From contig JAGQSE010000285.1 of NCBI GenBank assembly GCA_020439725.1, forward strand, positions 1-13,999: DNA of 13,999 bases. Direction: 5' to 3'. Each line of letters begins with the position of its first letter. Within the stretch, counting starts at the first letter, position 1. Positions 7,687-13,999 of the stretch are shown piece after piece. The notes beneath the pieces are model-generated. The model did no database searches and was not told where the DNA came from. It saw only the letters and a list, made by a program, of their open reading frames with translations. Source of the DNA: Acidobacteriota bacterium. GTDB lineage: Bacteria > Acidobacteriota > Thermoanaerobaculia > Multivoradales > JAHZIX01. A program made the position numbers and the translations under genes.

Positions 7687-10671
7687 TCAGGGCGTGCAGG
7701 CGGTGACGGTGACGTTGTCGAGGAACCAGCCGTCGTCGGTCACCGAGCAGTCGGTGATACCGGCGAAACCGATCCGAATCGACTGGCCGGCGCAACCGCC
7801 GCTGCCACCGGTGATCGCGTTGCAGGCCGCGTCGAGGTCGACCGTGGTGTTGACGAAGGAGGTCTGGACGCCGGTGAAGATCGACGCCCCGGCGCTACCC
7901 GACGGCGGGCACGAGGCGGCGACGGTGCCGTTGTAGCCCTGGCCGCTGACGATGGCCGAGCCGTTGACGAAGAAGTAGTTGCTGCCGTCGAGCGACAGGG
8001 TGAGGGTGCCGCCGTCGAAACCGTTCTCGAAGCGGTAGCGGTGACCGAAGGTCAGACGCGTGGTCGACGCGCCGGCGGGCACGCTGATGCCGCCGGTGCC
8101 GTTGGGCTGGGCGTAGGAGAAGCGGTTGCTGCCGTAGTTGCTGGTGCAGCCGGTGCCGCCAAAGCGGAAGATCTTGCTACCGCCCTGGGCGGTGCAGGTC
8201 TGGATACCGCGCCAATCGGCGGAGCTCGAGCCGCCGAAGAGGCCCTTCGACCAGTTCGACAGGCCGGTGCCGGTCTCGAAGGTGTTGCTGTACAGGGTCG
8301 AGGTCGTGCAGCCGCTGCCGCCGGTGGCGGTGGCCGACGCCTGGTTCGAGTTGGCCGAGGCGCAGCCGGAGCTGTTGACCGCCTGGACGACGTAGTAATA
8401 GGTCACGCCGCCGGCCAGACCGGTGTTGGCATAGCTGGTGGTCGCGACGGTGGCGATCTCCGTGTAGGGACCGCCCGAGGTGGTCGAGCGGAAGACCTTG
8501 TAGGAGGCCGCGCCGGACACCGCGCTCCACGACAGGTCGATGCGGTTGTTGCCGTTGGGCGTCGCGGTAAGACCGGTGGGCGCCGAGGGCACCGAGGTGC
8601 ACGAGCACGAGGTCGGGACGTTGAAACCGTTGGTCGCCGAGGTCGAGCTCGAGCCCGGGGTCGAAGCGTTGGTGCCTAGACCGAAGGCGGCGAAGGCCTG
8701 CCAGATGGTGCACACGTCCGCGCCGCCGTTGAGCGAGGTCGCGGCGGCGATGATGCCGTCACGGGTATCGAGGAAGGTCGGCGAGCAGGCGGTGTTCTTG
8801 AGACCCTCGTTGACGTACTGGAGCGCGCGCTGGTTGCCGGCGCCGCCGGTGGCGTCGTAGAGGTCCGGGTCGAAACCGTACTGGTCGACCAGCGCCCAGT
8901 AGACCTCCCAGATCGCCTGCGCCCACACCGAGCCGACCCCGTGGGGGATCGCCATCCCCGAGATGGAGGCGTACGTGTAGTTGTTGATCGACGAGCTGGT
9001 CGAATAGGGCTGCGGCCGGATGGTGCCGTTGGCGGCCAGACCGAAGAGATAGGCGCCGATGCCCCGCTGGTCGGTGCGGGCGTCGCCGGTCTCGGCGGTG
9101 TAGACCAGGCCGAACCAGTCGGACCAACCCTCACCGGGCTGCTGGTTGTTGTTCAAACAGCTCGAGTTCGAGGGGCCGCCGACCTGACGGGTCGAGATGC
9201 CGTGGCCGTACTCGTGGACGATGACGCCGCTGTCGAGGTCGCCGTCACGAGCCGGGCTGGTGTTGGTGCAGGTGTACATCTGCATCCGCGCCCGGCTGCC
9301 GTCGGTGGGGGTCGAGAAGTTGGCGTTGCAGTTGCCGCTGCCGTCCTGGGCCTCGGCGCGCACGTCGTCGTTGCCCGAGCCGCCCTTGCCAAAGTTGTTG
9401 ACCTGGAAGTTGCCCGCGGCTTCGTTGAAGCCGTACTGGTACTGGACGTCGTGGATGATGTTGTTCCAGTAGAACAGGTTGCTCACCGCCGCCGGGATGT
9501 AGCTCGAGGGCGCCGACGACAGGCTGATGGTGAAGTCGCAGCTCAGGCTCGAGCCACAGTTGACGTCGGTGGTCGGCGGGCTGTTGTTGGCGTCGGAGTC
9601 CTCGTAGGCGTGGACGTTGTTGCCGCGGGTGATCGTGTAGTTGGTCGTGCCGGTCGAGTGCCAGCCGCTGGGTGAGGCGTTGGTGGCGCTGGCCTGGGGA
9701 TTGACCACCAGCGTGCGGGCATCGGAGGGCGGCAGCGGGGTGGTGTGGATGGGGCTCTCGGTGGGTTGCGGGTAGACGCGGTATTGGGCGTCCGAGGTCC
9801 AGTCGAAGCGGGTCCACAGCTTGCCGGTCTGGGCGTCGACGGTCAGGTCGTACCAGTGCTGCTGGTCCAAGGTCTGGATCTGGAAGTTCCACACCAGGCG
9901 GGTCTGCCCGCGCTGGATCGGCAGCCAGGCGAGGCTGGCGACGATGGGCTCACCGGAGATGCCGGCGTGGCTCAGGCGGGTGCGCTGCTCGGCGCCGGCG
10001 TCGACGCCGAGCACCTTGGGCTGGCGGGCAGCGATGCCGAGGTCGGCGGCGGCCAGCGCCACCGCCTGGGAGGCGGCGAGCTCGGGCTTGGCGACGAGAC
10101 CCTGGGTCTTGAGATCGGTCGAGAAGGAGTTGTTGACCGACAGGATCTGACCTTCGCCGGCGACATGGACCTGGAGCTGGCCGTTGTACACGGGGATTCC
10201 GGCGTAGCGCTGGCGGAAGTAGATGTGGGTGACGCCGGAAACCTCCGAGGACACCATGTCGGTGACGTCGATCTCGCCGACGTCGCCGGTCGCGAGACCG
10301 AGGGCTTCGAGGTTCTGGGACACGAAGTCGAGGGCCGCGTCCATGGGCTCCTGACCCGACGCCGGAGTGAGGTAACCCACCGGGTTGCTCAGCGCGCGGG
10401 TGACACCCAGGCGCTCGTCATAGCGCGAGGTGAGCTCGGGGACCGCCATGCGCAGCCGCTCGATACCCTTGACCTGACCGATCTCTGGGTTCAGCGCCTC
10501 GGTCAAGGCGATCTCCTCGCGGGCGTCGTAGTTGCGCCCCTGGGTTCTGCCGGCCGGGCCCGCCGCGAACGCGACGAGGCTCGACCCCAGCATCAAGCCA
10601 ATGCCCATCACCCCGGCCCAACGGCCGAGGGAGCCACGAGACGTTTCCGATTGCTCGCCACTCATCGACAT
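7687..10671 (-). CDS. Secreted M36 (fungalysin-like) metallopeptidase with FN3 and C-terminal jelly-roll-like domain
   Basis: This 994-residue zinc metallopeptidase is predicted to be exported. Residues 1-17 are polar with two arginines, 18-36 form a hydrophobic core, and an Ala-rich cleavage region lies at 34-40. Next comes a fungalysin/thermolysin-type propeptide (about 115-195, with the HIYFRQRYAGIPVYNG signature near 149-164). The M36 catalytic domain spans about 330-680, with the zinc motif HEYGH at 486-490 and the third ligand E514 in GEGWSDW. A fibronectin type III domain begins at V694 (PSAPTGLTATPNG) and ends near 780. The last roughly 210 residues, Gly/Ser/Cys-rich and ending in GWFLDNVTV, resemble the beta-sandwich tails of other secreted peptidases. 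The open frame extends upstream, but ATG 10671 is preferred because GGAG lies 7 nt before it and the signal peptide follows directly. Known family members degrade extracellular protein. It is much longer than fungal M36 enzymes because of the accessory domains. It appears monocistronic, with its own terminator. Confidence 0.92.
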   Translation of the reverse strand: MSMSGEQSETSRGSLGRWAGVMGIGLMLGSSLVAFAAGPAGRTQGRNYDAREEIALTEALNPEIGQVKGIERLRMAVPELTSRYDERLGVTRALSNPVGYLTPASGQEPMDAALDFVSQNLEALGLATGDVGEIDVTDMVSSEVSGVTHIYFRQRYAGIPVYNGQLQVHVAGEGQILSVNNSFSTDLKTQGLVAKPELAASQAVALAAADLGIAARQPKVLGVDAGAEQRTRLSHAGISGEPIVASLAWLPIQRGQTRLVWNFQIQTLDQQHWYDLTVDAQTGKLWTRFDWTSDAQYRVYPQPTESPIHTTPLPPSDARTLVVNPQASATNASPSGWHSTGTTNYTITRGNNVHAYEDSDANNSPPTTDVNCGSSLSCDFTISLSSAPSSYIPAAVSNLFYWNNIIHDVQYQYGFNEAAGNFQVNNFGKGGSGNDDVRAEAQDGSGNCNANFSTPTDGSRARMQMYTCTNTSPARDGDLDSGVIVHEYGHGISTRQVGGPSNSSCLNNNQQPGEGWSDWFGLVYTAETGDARTDQRGIGAYLFGLAANGTIRPQPYSTSSSINNYTYASISGMAIPHGVGSVWAQAIWEVYWALVDQYGFDPDLYDATGGAGNQRALQYVNEGLKNTACSPTFLDTRDGIIAAATSLNGGADVCTIWQAFAAFGLGTNASTPGSSSTSATNGFNVPTSCSCTSVPSAPTGLTATPNGNNRIDLSWSAVSGAASYKVFRSTTSGGPYTEIATVATTSYANTGLAGGVTYYYVVQAVNSSGCASANSNQASATATGGSGCTTSTLYSNTFETGTGLSNWSKGLFGGSSSADWRGIQTCTAQGGSKIFRFGGTGCTSNYGSNRFSYAQPNGTGGISVPAGASTTRLTFGHRYRFENGFDGGTLTLSLDGSNYFFVNGSAIVSGQGYNGTVAASCPPSGSAGASIFTGVQTSFVNTTVDLDAACNAITGGSGGCAGQSIRIGFAGITDCSVTDDGWFLDNVTVTACTP

Positions 10672-10908
10672 TTGCTCACTCCATACAAGCCTAAGGCTCG
10701 AAGGTGTCCTCGGCCCCCCCGAAACCTCCCGAAGACGATCCGGCGACGAGCCGACCAAGGCTCGGCGCCGGCCCTGTCTCGCTTGGGCCGTCAGACTAGT
10801 TGAGCAATATGTGCTGCCAGCAGCGCACAAGGGGACAAGGCCAGAACACAAACTTAGCGATTTCTTAGAGGTTTCTTTGGCGGCGATGAGCCGGTGCCCG
10901 CGGGCGAC
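10672..10908 (-). promoter_or_regulatory. 237-nt gap between hemH and the M36 peptidase gene; likely promoter region
   Basis: This gap lies downstream of hemH and upstream of the peptidase gene, both on the minus strand. Plus-strand positions 10795-10880 are markedly richer in A/T than the surroundings, as expected for a promoter region, but I could not find a convincing paired -35/-10. The closest, minus-strand TTGTGC and TATTGC, have only 15 nt between them. A short dyad (CTG-CCAG-CAG) sits near 10814-10823. A GCCCGCGGGC palindrome near 10899-10908 abuts the hemH stop, but no T-run follows, so a hemH terminator is not evident. Confidence 0.4.
10679..10682 (-). promoter_or_regulatory. Ribosome binding site deciding the M36 peptidase start
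   Basis: On the minus strand GGAG lies 7 nt before ATG at 10671. A second ATG 6 nt further in (10665) is less well spaced. This rejects the 60-residue N-terminal extension of the open frame. Confidence 0.65.
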
Positions 10909-12090
10909 TCAGCGAGCGTTGGGGACCGCGTCGCCATAGCCGGCGTCGGCGTGTACCGGACAGGCGGCGCGGGCCGCCGCTCGCGCCTTCGACGCTGCGG
11001 CCTCGGCACGAGCAGCCGCCTCGTCCCAGGTCTCGGCGGGGGTCACCCAGCCCTCGAGGTGGCGCCGGATCACCGCCGCCAGCGCGTCGAGGTGGTCAGC
11101 GCGGTCGTTGAGCGCCGGGACGTAGCGGAAACGCTCGCCACCGGCCTGCTCGAAGTAGCCGCGGTTCTCGACCTCGATCTCTTCGAGGGTCTCGAGACAG
11201 TCGGCGGAGAAGCCCGGGCAAATGACGTCGAGGCTGCGGACCCCGCTTTCGGCCATGGCGCGCACGGTGTCGGCGGTGTAGGGCTTGAGCCACTCCTCGC
11301 GCCCGAAGAGCGACTGAAAGGTGAGCTCCCAGCTCTCGTCGGCGAGCCCGAGGCTCTCGGCCACCAGTCGCGCCGTCTTGTGGCACTGGCAGTGGTAGGG
11401 ATCGCCGCCGAGGAAATACCGCAGAGGCACGCCGTGAAAGGAAAAAAGGAGCTTCTCCGGCGGGCCGCCGGGGCTCCACGTCTCGCGCAACGTGTCCGCG
11501 AGGGCCGCGATGTAGGCGGGATCGTCGTGGTACTGGTGGATCGTCCGCAGCTCGGGAACCCAACGCCAGGTGGTGAGCTCCCGGGCCACCGCGTCGAAGG
11601 TCGAGCCGGTGGTCGCCGCCGAGTACTGGGGGTAGAGCGGCAGGACGAGGATCCGGCGGCAGCCGCGACCCTGCAGCTCACGCAGGCCGGCGCCGATCGA
11701 CGGGTTGCCATAGCGCATCCCCACCGCGACCTCGACGGGGCTGGCGATGGCGGCGCGCAGGCGCTCCTCGATCCCCGCCGCCTGGCGCCGCGTGATGACC
11801 AGGAGCGGCGACCCTTCCTCGGTCCACACCGCGCGGTAGGTCGCCGCCGACTTCTGCGGGCGCGTCGTCAGGATGAAGAGGTTCAAGATCGGCTGCCACT
11901 TCCACGGCGGCAGCTCGATGACCCGCGGGTCCGACAGGAACTCGCGCAGGTAGCGGCGCAGCGCCGGTGTCGTGGGCTCGTCGGGGGTGCCCAGGTTGGT
12001 CAGCAGCACGCCAACCGCGGCCCTCTCCCCGTGCTCGAAGCCATCCGGGCCGAAATAGGAGCCGCTCGAAATCAGCTCGACGTCGCTCAA
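10909..12090 (-). CDS. hemH: Ferrochelatase
   Basis: Ferrochelatase inserts ferrous iron into protoporphyrin IX, the last step of protoheme synthesis. The 393-residue product shows VLLTNLGTPDEP at residues 28-39, DPRVIELP, YRAVWTEEGSPLLV, GMRYGNPSI, ILVLPLYPQYSAATTGS at 147-163, FSFHGVP with the conserved metal-binding H219, FQSLFGREEWLKPYT, and CPGFSADCLETLEE with E300. E300 sits 81 residues after H219 and aligns with Glu343 of the human enzyme. It is longer than typical 320-residue bacterial HemH: 25 extra residues at the N-terminus and an Ala-rich helical C-terminal tail (about 346-393). The chosen TTG at 12090 overlaps the TGA of the upstream oxidoreductase gene as TTGA, implying translational coupling; no better start precedes the conserved core except GTG at residue 28, which would truncate it. 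The cysteine pair C234/C236 follows the active-site loop. No [2Fe-2S] cluster is claimed. Identification is secure; the start is moderately so. Confidence 0.95.
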   Translation of the reverse strand: MSDVELISSGSYFGPDGFEHGERAAVGVLLTNLGTPDEPTTPALRRYLREFLSDPRVIELPPWKWQPILNLFILTTRPQKSAATYRAVWTEEGSPLLVITRRQAAGIEERLRAAIASPVEVAVGMRYGNPSIGAGLRELQGRGCRRILVLPLYPQYSAATTGSTFDAVARELTTWRWVPELRTIHQYHDDPAYIAALADTLRETWSPGGPPEKLLFSFHGVPLRYFLGGDPYHCQCHKTARLVAESLGLADESWELTFQSLFGREEWLKPYTADTVRAMAESGVRSLDVICPGFSADCLETLEEIEVENRGYFEQAGGERFRYVPALNDRADHLDALAAVIRRHLEGWVTPAETWDEAAARAEAAASKARAAARAACPVHADAGYGDAVPNAR

Positions 12091-13292
12091 CCCAGAAGAC
12101 CCATCACGTCGTCCACCTGCTCCCAGCCGGTGCGCATCAGAAAGGTGCTGTTGCGGCCGTAGGACTTGGCGCCGAGGATGAAAAAGCCCGGCTCTGGGTT
12201 CTTGAGCACGTCGGCGCCGTGACCGCCGCCGGTCAGGCAATCGCCGCTGGCGGCACCGAGGAGAGCCGCCGAGAGCTTGATGGGCCCGCAGGTGGCGTAG
12301 CACTCATGGACCTGGAGCTGCCGGTAGAGAAGATGGTCGCCGACATAGCCGGTGAGCGAAACGACCCGATCGGCGAGGACCTCTTCGGTCTCGCCGTCCC
12401 GGTGCCGAAGCCGCACCCGCACCGCCCCGTCGTCGGTGGGCGCCAGGCTCTCGACCACCACGCCCGGCCGCATCTCGACATGGGGTGAGACACCGCCCGC
12501 GAGGTTGCCGGCGTCGCGCGCCAAGGCGGAGCGCTCGGGCAGGGGGTCGTCGTCGATGGGAGGAGCGGGGCCGTCGCTGCGGAGGGCCCAGAGGATCACC
12601 GTGTCGGGGATCTTCTGCGCCAGGCGATCGAGGCTGCGGACCGCGGTCTGCGCCGAATACCCGGCACCGACCACCAGGATGCGCGACCCCGCCCAGGCCG
12701 CCGCGTCCGCCTCGACATCGGGAACGTGACGCGTCAGGCGGTCCGCCGCCGCCGCCTCGCCGGGTGCCGGGATGCCGCCGTCGCCGAGGGTGTTGGGCTG
12801 GCCGTAGGTGCCGGTGCAATCGAGCACCACCGAGGCGAGCGCCACGCTCTCGCGCCCGGTCTCGTCGGCCAGCAGCAGGCGGAAGGGCCGCTCGCCCCGG
12901 GCCGTGGTGGCGATCTCCTCGTGTTTCAAGAGCCCCTGCCGTCCTACCGCCACGACACGGGTCTTGAGCCTCAGATGGGGCTTGACCTCGGGCAGCGCCG
13001 CCACCGGTGCCAGCAGCTGGTCGACCAGCTCGTCGCCGGTGGGACAGGTGTCGTCGTCGGGTACCGTCACCCCCGCCGCTTCGAGGTGCCGGCGCATGCG
13101 CGGCGAGACGTCGAGGCTCCAGGGCGAGAACAGACGAACATGGCCCCAGCTGCGCACCGACGCGCCGGCGGTCCTGCCCGCCTCGTAGACGACGAAGGGA
13201 GTGCCCGCCTCGGCGAGGGCCAGGGCCGCCTCGAGGCCGACGGGACCGCCGCCCAGGATGGCGACGGGCAGGTCCGTGGAGGGCTGGATCAT
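12087..13292 (-). CDS. FAD/NAD(P)-dependent oxidoreductase of unknown substrate
   Basis: This 401-residue protein has two dinucleotide-binding folds: GGGPVG at residues 14-19 (FAD, with VVYEAG about 20 residues later) and GAGYSA at 209-214 (NAD(P)H). DCTGTYGQPN and VVSLTGY match the linker signatures that flank the NAD(P) domain in flavin-containing monooxygenase-like and thioredoxin-reductase-like proteins. There is no CxxC redox-active pair, so it is not a thioredoxin reductase. I see no protoporphyrinogen-oxidase pattern either, despite its position directly before hemH. The C-terminal GFFILGAKSYGRNSTFLMRT segment probably completes the FAD site. ATG 13292 is chosen because GAGGT lies 7 nt upstream and the FAD motif follows at once. 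The gene starts 35 nt after the metallophosphoesterase stop and overlaps hemH by 4 nt, so the three form one operon. Substrate and reaction are unknown; it could act on a porphyrin, a siderophore, a thiol or something unrelated. Confidence 0.8.
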   Translation of the reverse strand: MIQPSTDLPVAILGGGPVGLEAALALAEAGTPFVVYEAGRTAGASVRSWGHVRLFSPWSLDVSPRMRRHLEAAGVTVPDDDTCPTGDELVDQLLAPVAALPEVKPHLRLKTRVVAVGRQGLLKHEEIATTARGERPFRLLLADETGRESVALASVVLDCTGTYGQPNTLGDGGIPAPGEAAAADRLTRHVPDVEADAAAWAGSRILVVGAGYSAQTAVRSLDRLAQKIPDTVILWALRSDGPAPPIDDDPLPERSALARDAGNLAGGVSPHVEMRPGVVVESLAPTDDGAVRVRLRHRDGETEEVLADRVVSLTGYVGDHLLYRQLQVHECYATCGPIKLSAALLGAASGDCLTGGGHGADVLKNPEPGFFILGAKSYGRNSTFLMRTGWEQVDDVMGLLG

Positions 13293-13299
13293 CTCGGAT

Positions 13300-13304
13300 A
13301 CCTC
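13300..13304 (-). promoter_or_regulatory. Ribosome binding site deciding the oxidoreductase start
   Basis: On the minus strand GAGGT lies 7 nt before ATG at 13292. It rules out the 113-residue upstream extension, which runs antisense-free but out of frame through the metallophosphoesterase gene. Confidence 0.65.
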
Positions 13305-13327
13305 GGCAGGGGTCTTGGGATTCGGGC

Positions 13328-13999
13328 TCAGAGCCTCGACCGGGCCCGCTCGCGGGCGGGAAGGATCTCGAGGCACGTCGTCCACCAGCCGGTGAGGATC
13401 GTCTCGACGAACTCCTCGGGCAGCTCCTCGCGGCGCATCTCCTCTGCCAGGCCCTGGTGATCGTACCGCAGCCGCAGCAGGTCGACGGCGAGCTGTCCGC
13501 CCCGGTCCTCGAGCAGGCAGTAGCGCACCTCCGGCGAACCGTCGTTGGGGGGACGGCCGATGACGCCGACGTTGACCACGTCGCCGCCGGAGGGCAGGTG
13601 GCGGTGCCAGTGGAGTCCAGTGTGGGTGCACAGGATGCCGTCCGCCCGCTGCTGCGCGAGGAGCGTCTCGAGGAAGGGCACCGGCGAGGTCGAGGCGAAG
13701 AGGAACTCGTTGACCTGGCGCGGCGAGCCGTGGATCAGCAGCAGCTCGCGCTTGCCGACGCGCACCCGGCGGCGCTCGGGGAGGGTGCCCATCCAGGCCT
13801 TGAACGCAGGCGAGCAGCTCCGCGCGGTGTAGCCGTAGGAGATCGTGGCGAAGTGGTTGTCGCGCGGATCGGTGTAGCCGCAGTTGCAGTCTTCGCGGCC
13901 GCTGGCCAGGCTCTGCTCGTAGTTGCCCTGGATCGTGCGCACCGCGCCCGCCTCGAGGAGCGGCCAGACCTTCTCCGGGTTGGGTCCGAAGCCCCCCAG
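13328..13999 (-). CDS. Metallophosphoesterase, 5'-truncated by window edge
   Basis: 223 residues of a calcineurin-like (YfcE/MJ0936-type) metallophosphoesterase are present. The start and the first metal motifs (DxH, GDxx) lie beyond position 13999. The fragment opens with LGGFGPNPEKVWPLLEAG and continues with GNYE (13916-13927), where the family usually has GNHD/E; LIHGSP follows, then THTGLHWHR (13601-13630) as the GHTH-equivalent, and NVGVIGRP as the usual NPGSVGxP-like end. After GNYE comes an unusual DCNCGYTDPRDN segment (CNC at 13880-13888). I recall this from a distinct subgroup of uncharacterised bacterial metallophosphoesterases, but I cannot verify it here. The protein is presumably cytosolic and hydrolyses a phosphomono- or diester; the substrate is unknown. 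It is the first visible gene of the operon with the oxidoreductase and hemH. Confidence 0.85.
   Translation of the reverse strand: MGGFGPNPEKVWPLLEAGAVRTIQGNYEQSLASGREDCNCGYTDPRDNHFATISYGYTARSCSPAFKAWMGTLPERRRVRVGKRELLLIHGSPRQVNEFLFASTSPVPFLETLLAQQRADGILCTHTGLHWHRHLPSGGDVVNVGVIGRPPNDGSPEVRYCLLEDRGGQLAVDLLRLRYDHQGLAEEMRREELPEEFVETILTGWWTTCLEILPARERARSRL

Noticed and set aside
7675..8679. Plus-strand open frame (334 codons) antisense to the M36 peptidase gene
   Set aside because: It is a low-complexity Gly/Ala/Arg/Val product opposite an unambiguous multi-domain peptidase.
8941..10803. Further long plus-strand frames antisense to the M36 peptidase gene
   Set aside because: They have the same shadow-like composition and no domain signatures.
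10672..10851. 60-residue N-terminal extension of the M36 peptidase
   Set aside because: It would bury the signal peptide. ATG 10671 has a good ribosome site.
12091..12303. 71-residue N-terminal extension of HemH
   Set aside because: It lies wholly inside the oxidoreductase gene in another frame and has an Arg-rich shadow composition.
12087..13292. Oxidoreductase as a thioredoxin or bacillithiol reductase
   Set aside because: There is no CxxC motif for thioredoxin reductase. The match to YpdA-like proteins was only the general FAD motif, so no specific name is given.

Overview
The window is a strongly GC-rich chromosomal segment (high G+C by eye, with G/C-ending codons throughout). It looks bacterial and non-mobile: I see no insertion sequence, phage gene, CRISPR array, tRNA or rRNA. 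The gene content (GyrA with an acidic tail, small FSA-type transaldolase, large secreted M36 peptidase with fibronectin III and jelly-roll-like domains, full-length HemH) would suit a Gram-negative-type, high-GC lineage such as Acidobacteriota. That placement is a guess from gene content only.

Layout. Plus strand, 1-7593: a 5'-truncated gyrA; a transaldolase (tal/fsa type) followed 16 nt later by a CPBP intramembrane protease; a 203-nt non-coding leader; an M20 dipeptidase followed 8 nt later by a CYTH (triphosphate tunnel) protein; a sugar-1-phosphate nucleotidyltransferase with a left-handed beta-helix tail; and a Gph-like HAD phosphatase, preceded by two tandem GC-rich hairpins. Minus strand, 13999-7687: a 5'-truncated metallophosphoesterase, an FAD/NAD(P)-binding oxidoreductase and ferrochelatase (hemH) in one tight transcription unit, then a separate M36 (fungalysin-like) secreted metallopeptidase. 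The two strands converge at 7594-7686, where one clear intrinsic terminator serves the minus-strand peptidase gene.

How the genes relate. Most are housekeeping or core-metabolic: topoisomerase, pentose phosphate/aldol chemistry, peptide hydrolysis, nucleotide-sugar activation, phosphate-ester hydrolysis and the last step of heme synthesis. The most suggestive unit is the minus-strand trio, in which the TTG start of hemH overlaps the stop of an uncharacterised flavoprotein gene (TTGA). This implies translational coupling between ferrochelatase and a flavoprotein that is not a recognisable protoporphyrinogen oxidase. Four of the nine genes whose start lies in the window begin with TTG or GTG in the starts I chose.

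I did not find a convincing undescribed defence, mobile or biosynthetic system. The findings below are modest leads, ranked accordingly.
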